This document shows, piece after piece, positions 7,689 to 16,028 of a stretch of DNA of 64,000 bases. The notes beneath the pieces are model-generated. The model was not told the DNA's origin. It did not search any database and saw only the letters and a list, made by a program, of their open reading frames with translations. A program made the position numbers and the translations under genes. Position 1 is the stretch's first letter, and every line of letters begins with the position of its first letter. This stretch comes from Algoriphagus sanaruensis (GTDB lineage Bacteria > Bacteroidota > Bacteroidia > Cytophagales > Cyclobacteriaceae). The stretch spans positions 1,864,501 through 1,928,500 of the forward strand of contig NZ_CP012836.1 in assembly GCF_001593605.1 (NCBI RefSeq). The letters are read 5' to 3'.

Positions 7689-9476
7689 ATGAAAAACATT
7701 AGAAATTTCTGTATCATCGCCCATATCGATCATGGGAAGAGTACATTGGCGGATCGATTACTGCAGTTTACCAATACGGTTTCAGATCGGGAAATGCAGA
7801 ATCAAGTGTTGGACGATATGGATTTGGAACGTGAGCGGGGCATTACCATCAAGTCCCACGCCATCCAGATGAAGTACACCTACAAAGGCGAGGAATACAT
7901 TTTTAACCTCATTGATACACCCGGACACGTCGATTTTTCTTATGAGGTTTCTCGTTCGATTGCAGCTTGCGAAGGTGCATTGTTGATTGTAGACGCATCC
8001 CAAGGAATTGAGGCTCAGACGATTTCCAATTTGTACTTGGCCTTGGGTCATGACCTTGAAATCATCCCTGTATTGAATAAAATCGACCTTCCAGGAGCTG
8101 ATCCGGAAGGACGTGCCGACGAGGTGATCGATTTGATCGGTTGCGATCGGGAAGATATCATCTTGGCATCAGGCAAAGAAGGGATCGGTATTGAAGATAT
8201 CTTGAACGCCGTCGTAGAGCGAATACCTGCTCCAAAAGGAGATCCAGAGGCTCCACTTCAGGCTATGATTTTTGACTCCCAGTTCAACTCCTTCCGTGGA
8301 GTGGAGGTAATCTTCCGAATCTTCAACGGTACCATCAACAAAGGAGATAAAATCAAATTCGTTAATACCGGCAAAGAATACTACGCCGACGAAATAGGCA
8401 TCTTGGGAATCAACCAGATTCCTCAACAAACCATGAGTGCCGGAAATGTAGGATACCTTATTTCCGGAATTAAAGTGGCGAAAGAGGTGAAAGTGGGGGA
8501 TACAATTACCCATGTGAAAAACCCATGTAAAGATGCGATCAAAGGTTTCGAAAACGTGAAACCGATGGTTTTTGCGGGGATCTATCCGGTAGATACTACC
8601 GAATTTGAAGAACTCCGTGCCTCCATGGAAAAGCTTCAGTTAAACGATGCCTCCTTGGTTTGGGAGCCAGAAACTTCCGCTGCCTTGGGCTTTGGTTTCC
8701 GTTGTGGATTCCTCGGAATGCTTCATATGGAGATTGTTCAGGAGCGTTTGGAACGGGAATTTGACATGACGGTGATCACCACTGTGCCATCGGTACAGTT
8801 CCGAGCGATCATGACCAATGGCTCAGTTCAGCTGATCAATGCGCCGAGCGATATGCCTGACCCGACCAAGATGGAATATATCGAGGAACCTTTTGTGAAA
8901 GCGTCTATCATTACGGCTTCTGAATATGTAGGCCCAGTGATTCAGCTGTGTATGGAGAAACGAGGACAAATCAAAAATCAGGTTTACTTGACGGCTGATC
9001 GGGTTGAATTGCAGTTTGACATGCCTTTGGCAGAGATTGTATTCGATTTCTTCGATAAGCTTAAGACCATTTCCAGAGGTTATGCTTCTTTGGATTATGA
9101 ATTAAAAGGCTTCCAACAGTCCCACATGGTTCGCTTAGATATCATGCTTAATGGGGAACCTGTGGATGCGCTATCTGCTGTCGTTCACAGAGATAAAGCC
9201 TACGAATGGGGCAAGCGACTTTGTGAAAAGCTCCGGGAATTGGTCCCAAGACAGATGTTTGAGATTGCGATTCAAGCGGCTATTGGACAGAAGATCATTG
9301 CCCGAGAGACCATTAAAGCGCTTCGAAAGAACGTATTGGCCAAGTGTTACGGAGGTGATATTTCCAGAAAGCGGAAGCTTCTTGAAAAGCAGAAAAAAGG
9401 TAAAAAACGCATGAGACAAGTCGGAAATGTCGAGGTGCCTCAGGAAGCGTTTATGGCGGTGTTGAAATTGGATTAA
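7689..9476 (+). CDS. lepA: Elongation factor 4 (back-translocating GTPase LepA)
   Basis: A 595-residue protein, the normal length for EF4. G1 is AHIDHGKST (residues 11-19), G3 [11 protein letters not shown] and G4 NKIDLP are intact, followed by EF-G domain II, III and V homologues and the LepA-specific C-terminal domain ([21 protein letters not shown]), which lies near the P-site tRNA on the ribosome. EF4 binds stalled ribosomes and promotes back-translocation or helps initiation and assembly; it is cytoplasmic and usually conditionally dispensable. The start was set at 7689 because the longer TTG start falls inside the promoter. A four-helix-bundle cassette follows 7 nt after the stop region. 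Confidence 0.97.
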   Translation: MKNIRNFCIIAHIDHGKSTLADRLLQFTNTVSDREMQNQVLDDMDLERERGITIKSHAIQMKYTYKGEEYIFNLIDTPGHVDFSYEVSRSIAACEGALLIVDASQGIEAQTISNLYLALGHDLEIIPVLNKIDLPGADPEGRADEVIDLIGCDREDIILASGKEGIGIEDILNAVVERIPAPKGDPEAPLQAMIFDSQFNSFRGVEVIFRIFNGTINKGDKIKFVNTGKEYYADEIGILGINQIPQQTMSAGNVGYLISGIKVAKEVKVGDTITHVKNPCKDAIKGFENVKPMVFAGIYPVDTTEFEELRASMEKLQLNDASLVWEPETSAALGFGFRCGFLGMLHMEIVQERLEREFDMTVITTVPSVQFRAIMTNGSVQLINAPSDMPDPTKMEYIEEPFVKASIITASEYVGPVIQLCMEKRGQIKNQVYLTADRVELQFDMPLAEIVFDFFDKLKTISRGYASLDYELKGFQQSHMVRLDIMLNGEPVDALSAVVHRDKAYEWGKRLCEKLRELVPRQMFEIAIQAAIGQKIIARETIKALRKNVLAKCYGGDISRKRKLLEKQKKGKKRMRQVGNVEVPQEAFMAVLKLD

Positions 9477-9483
9477 AGGAAAA

Positions 9484-9498
9484 GAGTTACGAGTTACG
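9484..9498. repeat. Left inverted repeat of the four-helix-bundle cassette
   Basis: GAGTTACGAGTTACG, the reverse complement of the CGTAACTCGTAACTC units at 9908-9935. Confidence 0.75.
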
Positions 9499-9538
9499 AT
9501 TGACGAATTGATTTTGAACCTCAACCCAAATTTTTTAT

Positions 9539-9892
9539 ATGATACAGGATATGAATTTGAGGACAAAACAATTTGCAGTAGATGTTTGGTTGCTTTGTAC
9601 TCGTTTTCCTCATTCGAGAGAATATTCAAATTATGTGAATCAGCTTTTGCGTTGTTCCAGCTCTTTGGGAGCAAATTATCGAACAGTAGGAAGAGCAAAA
9701 TCGAAAGCTGATTTTATAAATAAGTTAAAAATAGTAGAAGAAGAAGCTGATGAAAGCCAATTCTTCCTCGAACTCCTTTTGAAAATAAATTCTGATTCAG
9801 TGATAGAGAAAGAAATTGAAAGACTGATCAGAGAAGTAAATGAGATAATAGCAATTGTAGTTTCTAGTTTAAAGTCTGCAAGGTTATCCTAA
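9539..9892 (+). CDS. Four-helix-bundle protein (23S rRNA intervening-sequence protein family)
   Basis: A 117-residue all-helical protein. The pattern of a basic aromatic first helix (QFAVDVWLLCTRFP), then SSLGANYRTVGRAKSKADFINKLKIVEEEADESQFFLELL is typical of the S23 / four-helix-bundle family first found inside spirochaete 23S rRNA intervening sequences and now known mostly as stand-alone chromosomal genes, often scattered in Bacteroidota. Structures of homologues are pentameric bundles; function is not known. ATG 9539 is used; ATG 9551 is also possible. The gene sits alone between lepA and folD, bounded on both sides by inverted TAACTCG repeats, suggesting that gene plus ends moved as a unit. 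Confidence 0.85.
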   Translation: MIQDMNLRTKQFAVDVWLLCTRFPHSREYSNYVNQLLRCSSSLGANYRTVGRAKSKADFINKLKIVEEEADESQFFLELLLKINSDSVIEKEIERLIREVNEIIAIVVSSLKSARLS

Positions 9893-9907
9893 ATCTTGAT
9901 TTGGCAT

Positions 9908-9935
9908 CGTAACTCGTAACTCGTAACTCGTAATT
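9908..9935. repeat. Right repeat of the four-helix-bundle cassette
   Basis: Three and a half head-to-tail copies of the 7-mer TAACTCG (CGTAACTCGTAACTCGTAAC and on), inverted relative to 9484-9498. It ends three bases before the folD start codon, so the folD leader is made of this repeat. Confidence 0.8.
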
Positions 9936-9938
9936 AAA

Positions 9939-10820
9939 ATGATCTTAATCGACGGTAAAAAAACCTCCTCTGAAATCAAGAATGAAATCGCCACTCGCGT
10001 AGCGGAAATCAAAGCTGAGGGAGGAAAGACGCCTCATTTGGCGGCGGTTTTGGTAGGAAATGATGGGGCCAGCCAGACTTATGTGGGAGCTAAAGTGAAA
10101 GCTTGTGAAGAGGTCGGATTTCAGTCCACGCTCGTTCGTCTTGAATCTGATATTTCCGAAGCGGAACTTCTAAAAGTAGTGGAGGATATCAACGAAAATC
10201 CCGATATCGATGGATTGATCGTGCAGCTTCCTTTGCCAAAGCATATTTCAGTGGATAAAGTCACCAATAAAATCAAACCTGAAAAGGATGTGGATGGGTT
10301 TACTCCGGCAAACGTAGGTCGGATGACGCTCAATTGGCCTGCTTACGTGGCAGCTACTCCTTATGGGATTGTGGAACTTTTGAAGCGGTACAATATTGAG
10401 ACCTCAGGAAAACACTGTGTGGTCATCGGAAGAAGCCACATCGTAGGAAGCCCAATGAGCATCTTGATGGCAAGAAACGGCTATCCTGGAAATGCTACTG
10501 TGACCCTTACGCATAGCAAAACCCAGAACTTGGCAGAAATCTGCCGTACAGCGGATATTTTGATCGTGGCAATTGGTAAGCCTGAGTTTGTTACTGCGGA
10601 TATGGTGAAGCCAGGTGCAGTAGTAATCGATGTGGGTATTCATCGAATCGAGGATCCTAGTAAGAAATCGGGTTTCCGATTAATTGGTGATGTGAAGTTT
10701 GACGAAGTAGCACCTTTGGCCTCAGCAATTACGCCTGTTCCAGGAGGAGTTGGACCAATGACAATTGCTGCCTTACTCTATAATACACTTCAATCTGCAG
10801 AGAAGAAGGTTTTTGGTTAA
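9939..10820 (+). CDS. folD: Methylenetetrahydrofolate dehydrogenase / methenyl-THF cyclohydrolase
   Basis: A 293-residue bifunctional FolD of normal length. Visible are the catalytic [13 protein letters not shown] segment with its lysine, the [10 protein letters not shown] and KDVDGFTP stretches, the NADP-binding [10 protein letters not shown] turn and the C-terminal [10 protein letters not shown]. The enzyme interconverts 5,10-methylene-THF and 10-formyl-THF in the cytoplasm and supplies one-carbon units for purine synthesis, which fits the purF-like gene 1.1 kb downstream. The start ATG lies 3 nt after a repeat array, and no separate promoter is seen, so expression may depend on read-through from lepA or on the cassette. 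Confidence 0.96.
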   Translation: MILIDGKKTSSEIKNEIATRVAEIKAEGGKTPHLAAVLVGNDGASQTYVGAKVKACEEVGFQSTLVRLESDISEAELLKVVEDINENPDIDGLIVQLPLPKHISVDKVTNKIKPEKDVDGFTPANVGRMTLNWPAYVAATPYGIVELLKRYNIETSGKHCVVIGRSHIVGSPMSILMARNGYPGNATVTLTHSKTQNLAEICRTADILIVAIGKPEFVTADMVKPGAVVIDVGIHRIEDPSKKSGFRLIGDVKFDEVAPLASAITPVPGGVGPMTIAALLYNTLQSAEKKVFG

Positions 10821-10854
10821 ACCGAAAAAAAGTAAAGAAAAGCTCGAAATGCTG

Positions 10855-10885
10855 TTGCATGGAATAGGGTAGCTTTCTACTTTTG
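10855..10885 (+). promoter_or_regulatory. Promoter of tRNA-Leu
   Basis: TTG at 10855, a 20-nt spacer, and a perfect -7 TACTTTTG at 10878-10885, 13 nt before the mature tRNA. Confidence 0.6.
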
Positions 10886-10898
10886 CAGACCCTAAAAC

Positions 10899-10982
10899 GC
10901 GCATGTGGTGAAACTGGTAGACACGCCACTTTGAGGGGGTGGTGCCCGTTCGGGTGTGGAAGTTCGAATCTTCTCATGCGCA
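10899..10982 (+). tRNA. tRNA-Leu (GAG anticodon)
   Basis: Class II tRNA of 84 nt. Acceptor GCGCATG pairs with CATGCGC, the anticodon stem CCACT/GGTGG encloses the loop TTGAGGG with anticodon GAG, a long variable arm (TGCCCGTTCGGGTGT) follows, and the T-loop is TTCGAAT. The 3' CCA is not encoded. It reads CUC and CUU leucine codons. Confidence 0.95.
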
Positions 10983-10983
10983 C

Positions 10984-11013
10984 AAACCCAGTCAGATTTG
11001 ACTGGGTTTTTTC
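10984..11013 (+). terminator. Terminator of tRNA-Leu
   Basis: Perfect 11-bp stem AAACCCAGTCA/TGACTGGGTTT with a 4-nt loop and a T-run. Confidence 0.85.
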
Positions 11014-11046
11014 TTTAAATGGACTTTTTGAGGGGTGAAAAATGAT

Positions 11047-11054
11047 TACCTTTT
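11047..11054 (+). promoter_or_regulatory. Possible -7 element for the DsrE-like gene
   Basis: TACCTTTT, 7 of 8 match to TAnnTTTG, 20 nt before the ATG at 11075. Confidence 0.3.
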
Positions 11055-11074
11055 AGCAGTTAAATGCCCACCCT

Positions 11075-11617
11075 ATGAAAAAACTAATCAAGCTTTCTTT
11101 TGTAGCTTCTTTCTTATTGATGAGTCTAATGGCTTTTGGCCAAACTCCCCAGTTTCCGATCGTAAAAGGCTTCGGAGGAATTTATGAAATTCCAGAAGCC
11201 ACTGAACGACCTGATGGAACACTGGAATACAAAATTCTGGTCGATCTCACTTCTCCCTCAGAAGATAACAAGCAGGTTTCTCGATTTGTAGACAACATTG
11301 CAAGAATGATGAACCTTCATGGACTGGCCGGGGTAACCAAGGATCGTCTACACGTGAAAGTGATCATCCACGGGGGAGGGATCTTCTCGCTTTTGAATCA
11401 TGAAAACTATCAAAAACGATTTGAGGTAGAAAATCCAAATTTGGCAGTATTTGAAGCTTTGAAAGAGGCAGGAGCAGATATCATGGTTTGTGGGCAGTCG
11501 TTGATCGCTCGAAATATAAAACCTGCTGATTTATGGCCTGGTGTAAGAGTTGCCCATTCGGCTTTGACTACCATCACGACCTACGTTCCTCAAGGCTATA
11601 TTTTGTTGAAGTTTTAA
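11075..11617 (+). CDS. Secreted DsrE/DsrF-like protein
   Basis: A 180-residue protein with a signal peptide (MKKLIKLSFVASFLLMSLMA, cut near FGQ). The mature part has the DsrE-like alternating fold: KVIIHGGGIFSLL and a C-terminal ADIMVCGQSLIARNI in which the single cysteine sits where DsrE relatives carry their sulfur-carrier cysteine. Periplasmic DsrE-like proteins of Bacteroidota are common but their partners are unknown; a sulfur-transfer or redox role is only inferred. It is a single-gene unit closed by a strong terminator at 11635. Confidence 0.8.
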   Translation: MKKLIKLSFVASFLLMSLMAFGQTPQFPIVKGFGGIYEIPEATERPDGTLEYKILVDLTSPSEDNKQVSRFVDNIARMMNLHGLAGVTKDRLHVKVIIHGGGIFSLLNHENYQKRFEVENPNLAVFEALKEAGADIMVCGQSLIARNIKPADLWPGVRVAHSALTTITTYVPQGYILLKF

Positions 11618-11634
11618 TAGAATCATATCCAAGA

Positions 11635-11670
11635 AAAGGGAGTCAGGAAAATTACTGACTCCCTTTTTTA
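11635..11670 (+). terminator. Terminator of the DsrE-like gene
   Basis: AAAGGGAGTCAG and CTGACTCCCTTT stem, 8-nt loop, T-run. The remaining 250 nt before the purF-like gene are AT-rich and hold only the promoter element at 11882. Confidence 0.85.
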
Positions 11671-11881
11671 TTTTTAAAGGTGAATGAGTTTGAAAAATGC
11701 GTAATCCAAAAAAAATAAGTCCTCTTGCTTAATTGAATGGCAGGATAAGGTTCATTTTTTTTAGTCAATCCCTTTTTTACAACTAGATCATTTCGAGGAG
11801 GATTATTAGCCTAGAATCACATTTTATTTTTTTAGGAAAGGATTAGGAACTTTTCAGCCAAATTTTCTTTTAAAAAGTCAT

Positions 11882-11889
11882 TAAATTTG
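11882..11889 (+). promoter_or_regulatory. -7 element of the purF-like gene
   Basis: TAAATTTG, perfect TAnnTTTG, 31 nt before the ATG at 11921. Confidence 0.55.
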
Positions 11890-11920
11890 ACTTCTCAAAT
11901 ATAACTTCCTCCCCCTTCAG

Positions 11921-13804
11921 ATGAGCGACGCCATCAAACATGAATGCGGAATCGCGATGATCCGCCTTCGTAAACCAGCCCAGTATTACATTGATAAATA
12001 CGGGACGGCTTCCTTCGCAGCCAACAGGCTGTATGTCCTGATGCAGAAACAAATCAATCGAGGTCAGGATGGTGCAGGTGTAGCCAATATTAAAATTGAT
12101 ACCAAGCCGGGAACCCGCTATATCTCGAGATACCGTTCGATTGAAACATCCGCAGTCAATGATATCTTCGATAAAATTTCCAAAAAATTTAAAAAGGCCA
12201 AGAAAATCGGAGGTACGGAAGTGCTAACCGATGCGGGATGGCTCAAAGAAAATATCGCTTTTTCAGGGGAAGTTTGGTTGGGTCACCTTCGTTATGGAAC
12301 ACACGGAGAAAATAGTATAGAAACCTGCCATCCATTCCTGAAGCAGAACAACTGGAGAAGTAGAAATTTGGTCATGGCAGGAAATTTTAACATGACCAAT
12401 AACGAGGAACTTTTTAGTAAGCTGGTTCAACTCGGACAGCATCCCAAAGAAAAAACAGACACAGTCACTGTGATGGAAAAAGTTGGTCACTTCTTAGATG
12501 AAGAGAATCAACGAATTTTTGATAAATACAAACACAATCATACCAACGAGCAGCTCACCCATATCATTGAAAATGAATTGGATGTAGCGCGAATTCTTCG
12601 CAGATCTTGTCGGGATTTTGATGGAGGTTATGCTATGGCAGGGATGATTGGAAATGGATCCGCTTTTGTGGTTCGTGATCCTTCCGGTATTCGTCCAGCC
12701 TTTTATTATGCAGATGATGAGGTGGTAGTCATCGCTTCAGAAAAACCAGCGATCAAGTCTGCTTTCAATATTGACTTTAATGCGATTCAGGAAATCAAAC
12801 CTGGTCATGCCATAGTCATCAATAAAGATGGATCTTATTCTGAAGAAGAGATTCTCCCGGCTCGTGAGAAAAAGTCCTGTTCCTTTGAGCGGATTTATTT
12901 TTCAAGAGGAACTGATCCGGGAATTTACCAGGAAAGAAAGAATCTGGGGAAAGCATTGATTCCTCAAATCTTAAAAGCGATCGACTTTGACTTGAAGAAT
13001 ACGGTGTTTTCCTATATTCCAAACACAGCAGAAACTGCATTTCTCGGCTTAATCGAGGGATTGGATGAGTATCTAGTCGCCAAGCGAAAAGAGGTGCTAC
13101 TGGATGGAAAGCCACATGTTGGTGATTTAGATGAGCTGTTGAGCTTCCGTCCTCGAGTTGAAAAACTAGTCAGCAAGGATGTTAAATTACGGACATTTAT
13201 AACCAGTGATGAGGATCGTGACTCGATGGTAGCCAGTGTTTACGACACTACCTATGAGGTAATCCGACCTGGAATCGATACCGTAGTGGTCATTGATGAT
13301 AGTATCGTTCGAGGGACAACTTTGGAAAAGAGTATTCTTACCACTCTCGATAAGCTCAATCCGAAACGAATTGTGATTGTCTCCTCTGCTCCTCAGATCC
13401 GCTTCCCGGATTGCTATGGCATTGACATGTCAAGAATGAAGGAGTTTATTGCCTTCAGGGCAGCCATTGCCTTGATCAAAGAGCGGAAAATGGAAGATGT
13501 TTTGGAGCACGTCTATTACCAATGCATTTCCAATCCTTACAGCACTGAAAACTTCGTGAAAGAGGTTTATTCCAATTTTACTGATGAGGAAATTTCCAAT
13601 AAGGTAGCTGATATCGTGACTACTTCTGAGATCAAAGCAGAAGTCAAGGTGATTTTCCAGACAGTCGAAAACCTACATAAATGTATTCCTGACCATTCTG
13701 GAGATTGGTATTTCACAGGAGATTATCCGACTACGGGTGGATTTAGAGTGGTGAATAAAGCATTTGCCAACTATATGGAAGGTAAGGCTGTACGAGCCTA
13801 TTAA
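11921..13804 (+). CDS. purF: Amidophosphoribosyltransferase, long form
   Basis: A 627-residue class II glutamine amidotransferase plus phosphoribosyltransferase. After a short propeptide (MSDAIKHE) the nucleophile is Cys9 in HECGIAMI, followed by the RGQDGAG segment and GHLRYGTHG. The PRPP-binding loop VVVIDDSIVRGTT has its two aspartates at about 459-460. PurF makes 5-phosphoribosylamine from PRPP and glutamine, the first step of purine synthesis. This form is over 100 residues longer than the usual 470-510; the extra sequence is spread in insertions (for example the basic KISKKFKKAKK near residue 90) and a C-terminal extension. Many Bacteroidota carry both a short and a long copy, so whether this is the committed purine enzyme is open. 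The gene is closed by a terminator. Confidence 0.88.
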   Translation: MSDAIKHECGIAMIRLRKPAQYYIDKYGTASFAANRLYVLMQKQINRGQDGAGVANIKIDTKPGTRYISRYRSIETSAVNDIFDKISKKFKKAKKIGGTEVLTDAGWLKENIAFSGEVWLGHLRYGTHGENSIETCHPFLKQNNWRSRNLVMAGNFNMTNNEELFSKLVQLGQHPKEKTDTVTVMEKVGHFLDEENQRIFDKYKHNHTNEQLTHIIENELDVARILRRSCRDFDGGYAMAGMIGNGSAFVVRDPSGIRPAFYYADDEVVVIASEKPAIKSAFNIDFNAIQEIKPGHAIVINKDGSYSEEEILPAREKKSCSFERIYFSRGTDPGIYQERKNLGKALIPQILKAIDFDLKNTVFSYIPNTAETAFLGLIEGLDEYLVAKRKEVLLDGKPHVGDLDELLSFRPRVEKLVSKDVKLRTFITSDEDRDSMVASVYDTTYEVIRPGIDTVVVIDDSIVRGTTLEKSILTTLDKLNPKRIVIVSSAPQIRFPDCYGIDMSRMKEFIAFRAAIALIKERKMEDVLEHVYYQCISNPYSTENFVKEVYSNFTDEEISNKVADIVTTSEIKAEVKVIFQTVENLHKCIPDHSGDWYFTGDYPTTGGFRVVNKAFANYMEGKAVRAY

Positions 13805-13824
13805 AAAGATAGAAACTCAAATTG

Positions 13825-13857
13825 AAGGCGTGGGATTAAATTTCCACGCCTTTTTTA
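13825..13857 (+). terminator. Terminator of the purF-like gene
   Basis: AAGGCGTGGGA and TTCCACGCCTT stem with a short loop and seven Ts. Confidence 0.85.
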
Positions 13858-13924
13858 TTGGATCGGGATGGAGGATTGTAGTCAAAAGGCTTAATTTTCA
13901 TCCTGAAAAAATTGAAGACATCCT

Positions 13925-14977
13925 ATGGAAATAAATGTGTCCCTACTCAAAGAAATTTGTGAAATACCAGGCGCCCCTGGATTTGAAAAGCGAGTTCGTG
14001 ATTTGGTAATTGGTTTGGTGAAGCCCTACGCAGATGAAGTCAGCACAGATAATTTGGGGAATATTATTGCGATCAAACGGGGAAAACGAAATCCAGATGC
14101 CAAGCGAGTGATGGTGGCGGCTCATTTAGATGAAATCGGGTTTATTGTCACGCATATTGATGATCAGGGATTTTTACGGTTTCATACTTTGGGAGGCTTT
14201 GATCCCAAAACACTCACCGCGCAGCGCGTCATCGTCCATGGTAAAAAAGATTTGGTTGGGGTGATGGGAAGTAAACCCATCCACGTGATGAGTCCCGAAG
14301 AGCGTGCAAAATTGCCTAAAACCACAGACTTTTTTATCGATTTGGGAATGCCCAAAGAAGAGGTGGAAAAATATATTTCCATCGGAGATCCGGTAACTCG
14401 TGATCGGGAATTGATCGAAATGGGAGATTGCGTGAATTGCAAATCAATCGATAACCGAGTAGCAGTATTTATTCTGATTGAGGCCTTGAAAAAACTTGAA
14501 AATCCTGCTTACGACGTGTATGCAACATTTACCGTTCAGGAGGAAGTGGGTATCCGTGGAGCAAATGTCGCTGCGCATAGCATCAATCCGGATTTTGGAA
14601 TTGCCTTGGATACCACAATTGCCTTTGACGTACCGGGAGCAGCTCCTCATGAAAAGGTAACTGAACTTGGAAAAGGAACTGCGATAAAGATTATGGATGC
14701 GATGACCATTTGTGATTATCGAATGGTGGCATTTATGAAAGAAGTTGCTGATAGAGAAGCGATCACTTGGCAACCTGAAATTTTAACTGCAGGTGGGACC
14801 GATACAGCGGGTGTTCAGCGAATGGGTAAGCAGGGTTCGATCGCCGGAGCGATTTCCATTCCTACTCGCCACCTTCATCAAGTCATCGAAATGGCGCACA
14901 AGAAAGATATTGCAGATTCAATTTCCCTTCTCGTGGCTTGCCTTGAGCAGATCGATGGCTACGATTGGAAGCATTGA
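13925..14977 (+). CDS. M42-family metallopeptidase
   Basis: A 350-residue dinuclear zinc aminopeptidase of the M42 (glutamyl aminopeptidase / TET) family. The metal-site segments are visible in order: VAAHLDEIGF (His, Asp), CKSIDNRVAV (bridging Asp), FTVQEEVGIRGA (the catalytic Glu-Glu pair), ALDTTIAFD (Asp) and a late PTRHLHQVIEMA (His). The family forms large cytoplasmic dodecamers that trim peptides. There is no signal peptide. A weak -7 (TAATTTTC at 13892) precedes it and a hairpin follows. Older annotations call such genes endoglucanases, which the active-site residues do not support. Confidence 0.92.
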   Translation: MEINVSLLKEICEIPGAPGFEKRVRDLVIGLVKPYADEVSTDNLGNIIAIKRGKRNPDAKRVMVAAHLDEIGFIVTHIDDQGFLRFHTLGGFDPKTLTAQRVIVHGKKDLVGVMGSKPIHVMSPEERAKLPKTTDFFIDLGMPKEEVEKYISIGDPVTRDRELIEMGDCVNCKSIDNRVAVFILIEALKKLENPAYDVYATFTVQEEVGIRGANVAAHSINPDFGIALDTTIAFDVPGAAPHEKVTELGKGTAIKIMDAMTICDYRMVAFMKEVADREAITWQPEILTAGGTDTAGVQRMGKQGSIAGAISIPTRHLHQVIEMAHKKDIADSISLLVACLEQIDGYDWKH

Positions 14978-14987
14978 GTATTAATCC

Positions 14988-15020
14988 AACCCTCCAAGGG
15001 TTTCATACCCTTGGAGGGTT
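14988..15020 (+). terminator. Palindrome after the M42 gene
   Basis: Perfect 13-bp stem AACCCTCCAAGGG/CCCTTGGAGGGTT with a 7-nt loop; only a weak T-run follows. Half of the same sequence recurs at 18877-18891, so it is a dispersed palindrome as well as a likely terminator. Confidence 0.6.
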
Positions 15021-15089
15021 AACTGTTTTCACATTTGCTTTGGTCTGTGTCCGCATAGTCCACTTATTCTCAAACCAATTTCCTAGTCT

Positions 15090-15899
15090 ATGAAATCCAT
15101 CTTTCTTCTTTTTTCAATTCTTTTATTTTTCTCTTGCCAAAAAACCGAAAAAGAGGCAGTTGTTCTTGAAATTGAAGAGCCTGAGTGGCAAATCCTGTTT
15201 AACGGGAAAGACCTAATGGGGTGGACTCCAAAGATTCATCATCATGAAGTTGGAGATAATTATGCGAACACGTTTAGGGTTGAGGATGGAGCAATCGTGG
15301 TGAATTATGATGGGTATGAAAAATTTGAGGATCGATTTGGACACCTGTTTTATGAGAAGCCTTTTTCCAGTTTTCATCTGAGTTGGGAATACCGGTTTAC
15401 GGATCAGTTTATGGAGGATGCTCCCAGTTATACCTTTCGAAATTCAGGGGTAATGTTTCACTCTCAGGCTGCTGAGACGATTTTGAAAGAACAGGATTGG
15501 CCGATCTCGGTAGAGTATCAGATGTATGCAGAAGAGAAGGAAGGAGAGCCGCGGCCAACTGGAAACATGTGCAGTCCGGGAACTGATGTGGTGTTTGAAG
15601 GAAAAATCGATGATCGACATTGCATCAATTCTTCGGGTTCTACTTTCAAGTGGGATGAATGGGTAAGAGCAGAATTAATTGTTTATGGCGATTCCATCGT
15701 GCATCATTTAGTCAATGGAGATACCGTTTTGACTTACAGCAAACCTCAAATCGGTGGTGGAGTGGCTAACCGTTTTGATCCTACAATAAAGGTAGACGGC
15801 ACTCCGCTTAAGTCAGGCTATATCGGCCTGCAAAGTGAAGGGCAAGGGGTAATGTTTCGAGATATTAAAATCCGGGAATTAACGAATCAACCAAATTAA
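15090..15899 (+). CDS. DUF1080 (3-keto-disaccharide hydrolase-type) lipoprotein
   Basis: A 269-residue lipoprotein: signal peptide MKSIFLLFSILLFF followed by the lipobox cysteine in FFSCQK. The mature part starts with EWQILFNGKDLMGWTPK, the hallmark opening of DUF1080, a concanavalin-like beta-sandwich, and contains FRNSGVMFHSQ and the closing GYIGLQSEGQGVMFRDIKIREL. Members have been linked to hydrolysis of 3-keto sugars in the periplasm and often sit with GMC oxidoreductases and sugar isomerases; such genes do occur in this window (40.4 and 44.1 kb) but not next to it. Confidence 0.9.
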   Translation: MKSIFLLFSILLFFSCQKTEKEAVVLEIEEPEWQILFNGKDLMGWTPKIHHHEVGDNYANTFRVEDGAIVVNYDGYEKFEDRFGHLFYEKPFSSFHLSWEYRFTDQFMEDAPSYTFRNSGVMFHSQAAETILKEQDWPISVEYQMYAEEKEGEPRPTGNMCSPGTDVVFEGKIDDRHCINSSGSTFKWDEWVRAELIVYGDSIVHHLVNGDTVLTYSKPQIGGGVANRFDPTIKVDGTPLKSGYIGLQSEGQGVMFRDIKIRELTNQPN

Positions 15900-15970
15900 A
15901 TTTTATATAATTTGGTTTATTTGGTGTCATTAAAGAAAAAACTGAATAAATCACCTAATTTGCATGTATC

Positions 15971-15978
15971 TACATTTG
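15971..15978 (+). promoter_or_regulatory. -7 element of the TPR histidine kinase
   Basis: TACATTTG, perfect TAnnTTTG, 51 nt before ATG 16029. It lies downstream of the longer TTG start at 15912, arguing against that start. Confidence 0.5.
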
Positions 15979-16028
15979 ATTTAAAACTAAACGTTTTGAA
16001 TTGTGTTGGATGTATTAATTACATATAC

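Noticed and set aside
9484..9935. Insertion sequence at the four-helix-bundle gene
   Set aside because: No transposase or target-site duplication could be seen; the repeat ends alone do not make an IS.
13925..14977. Endoglucanase M
   Set aside because: Metal-ligand and catalytic Glu-Glu residues fit an M42 aminopeptidase.
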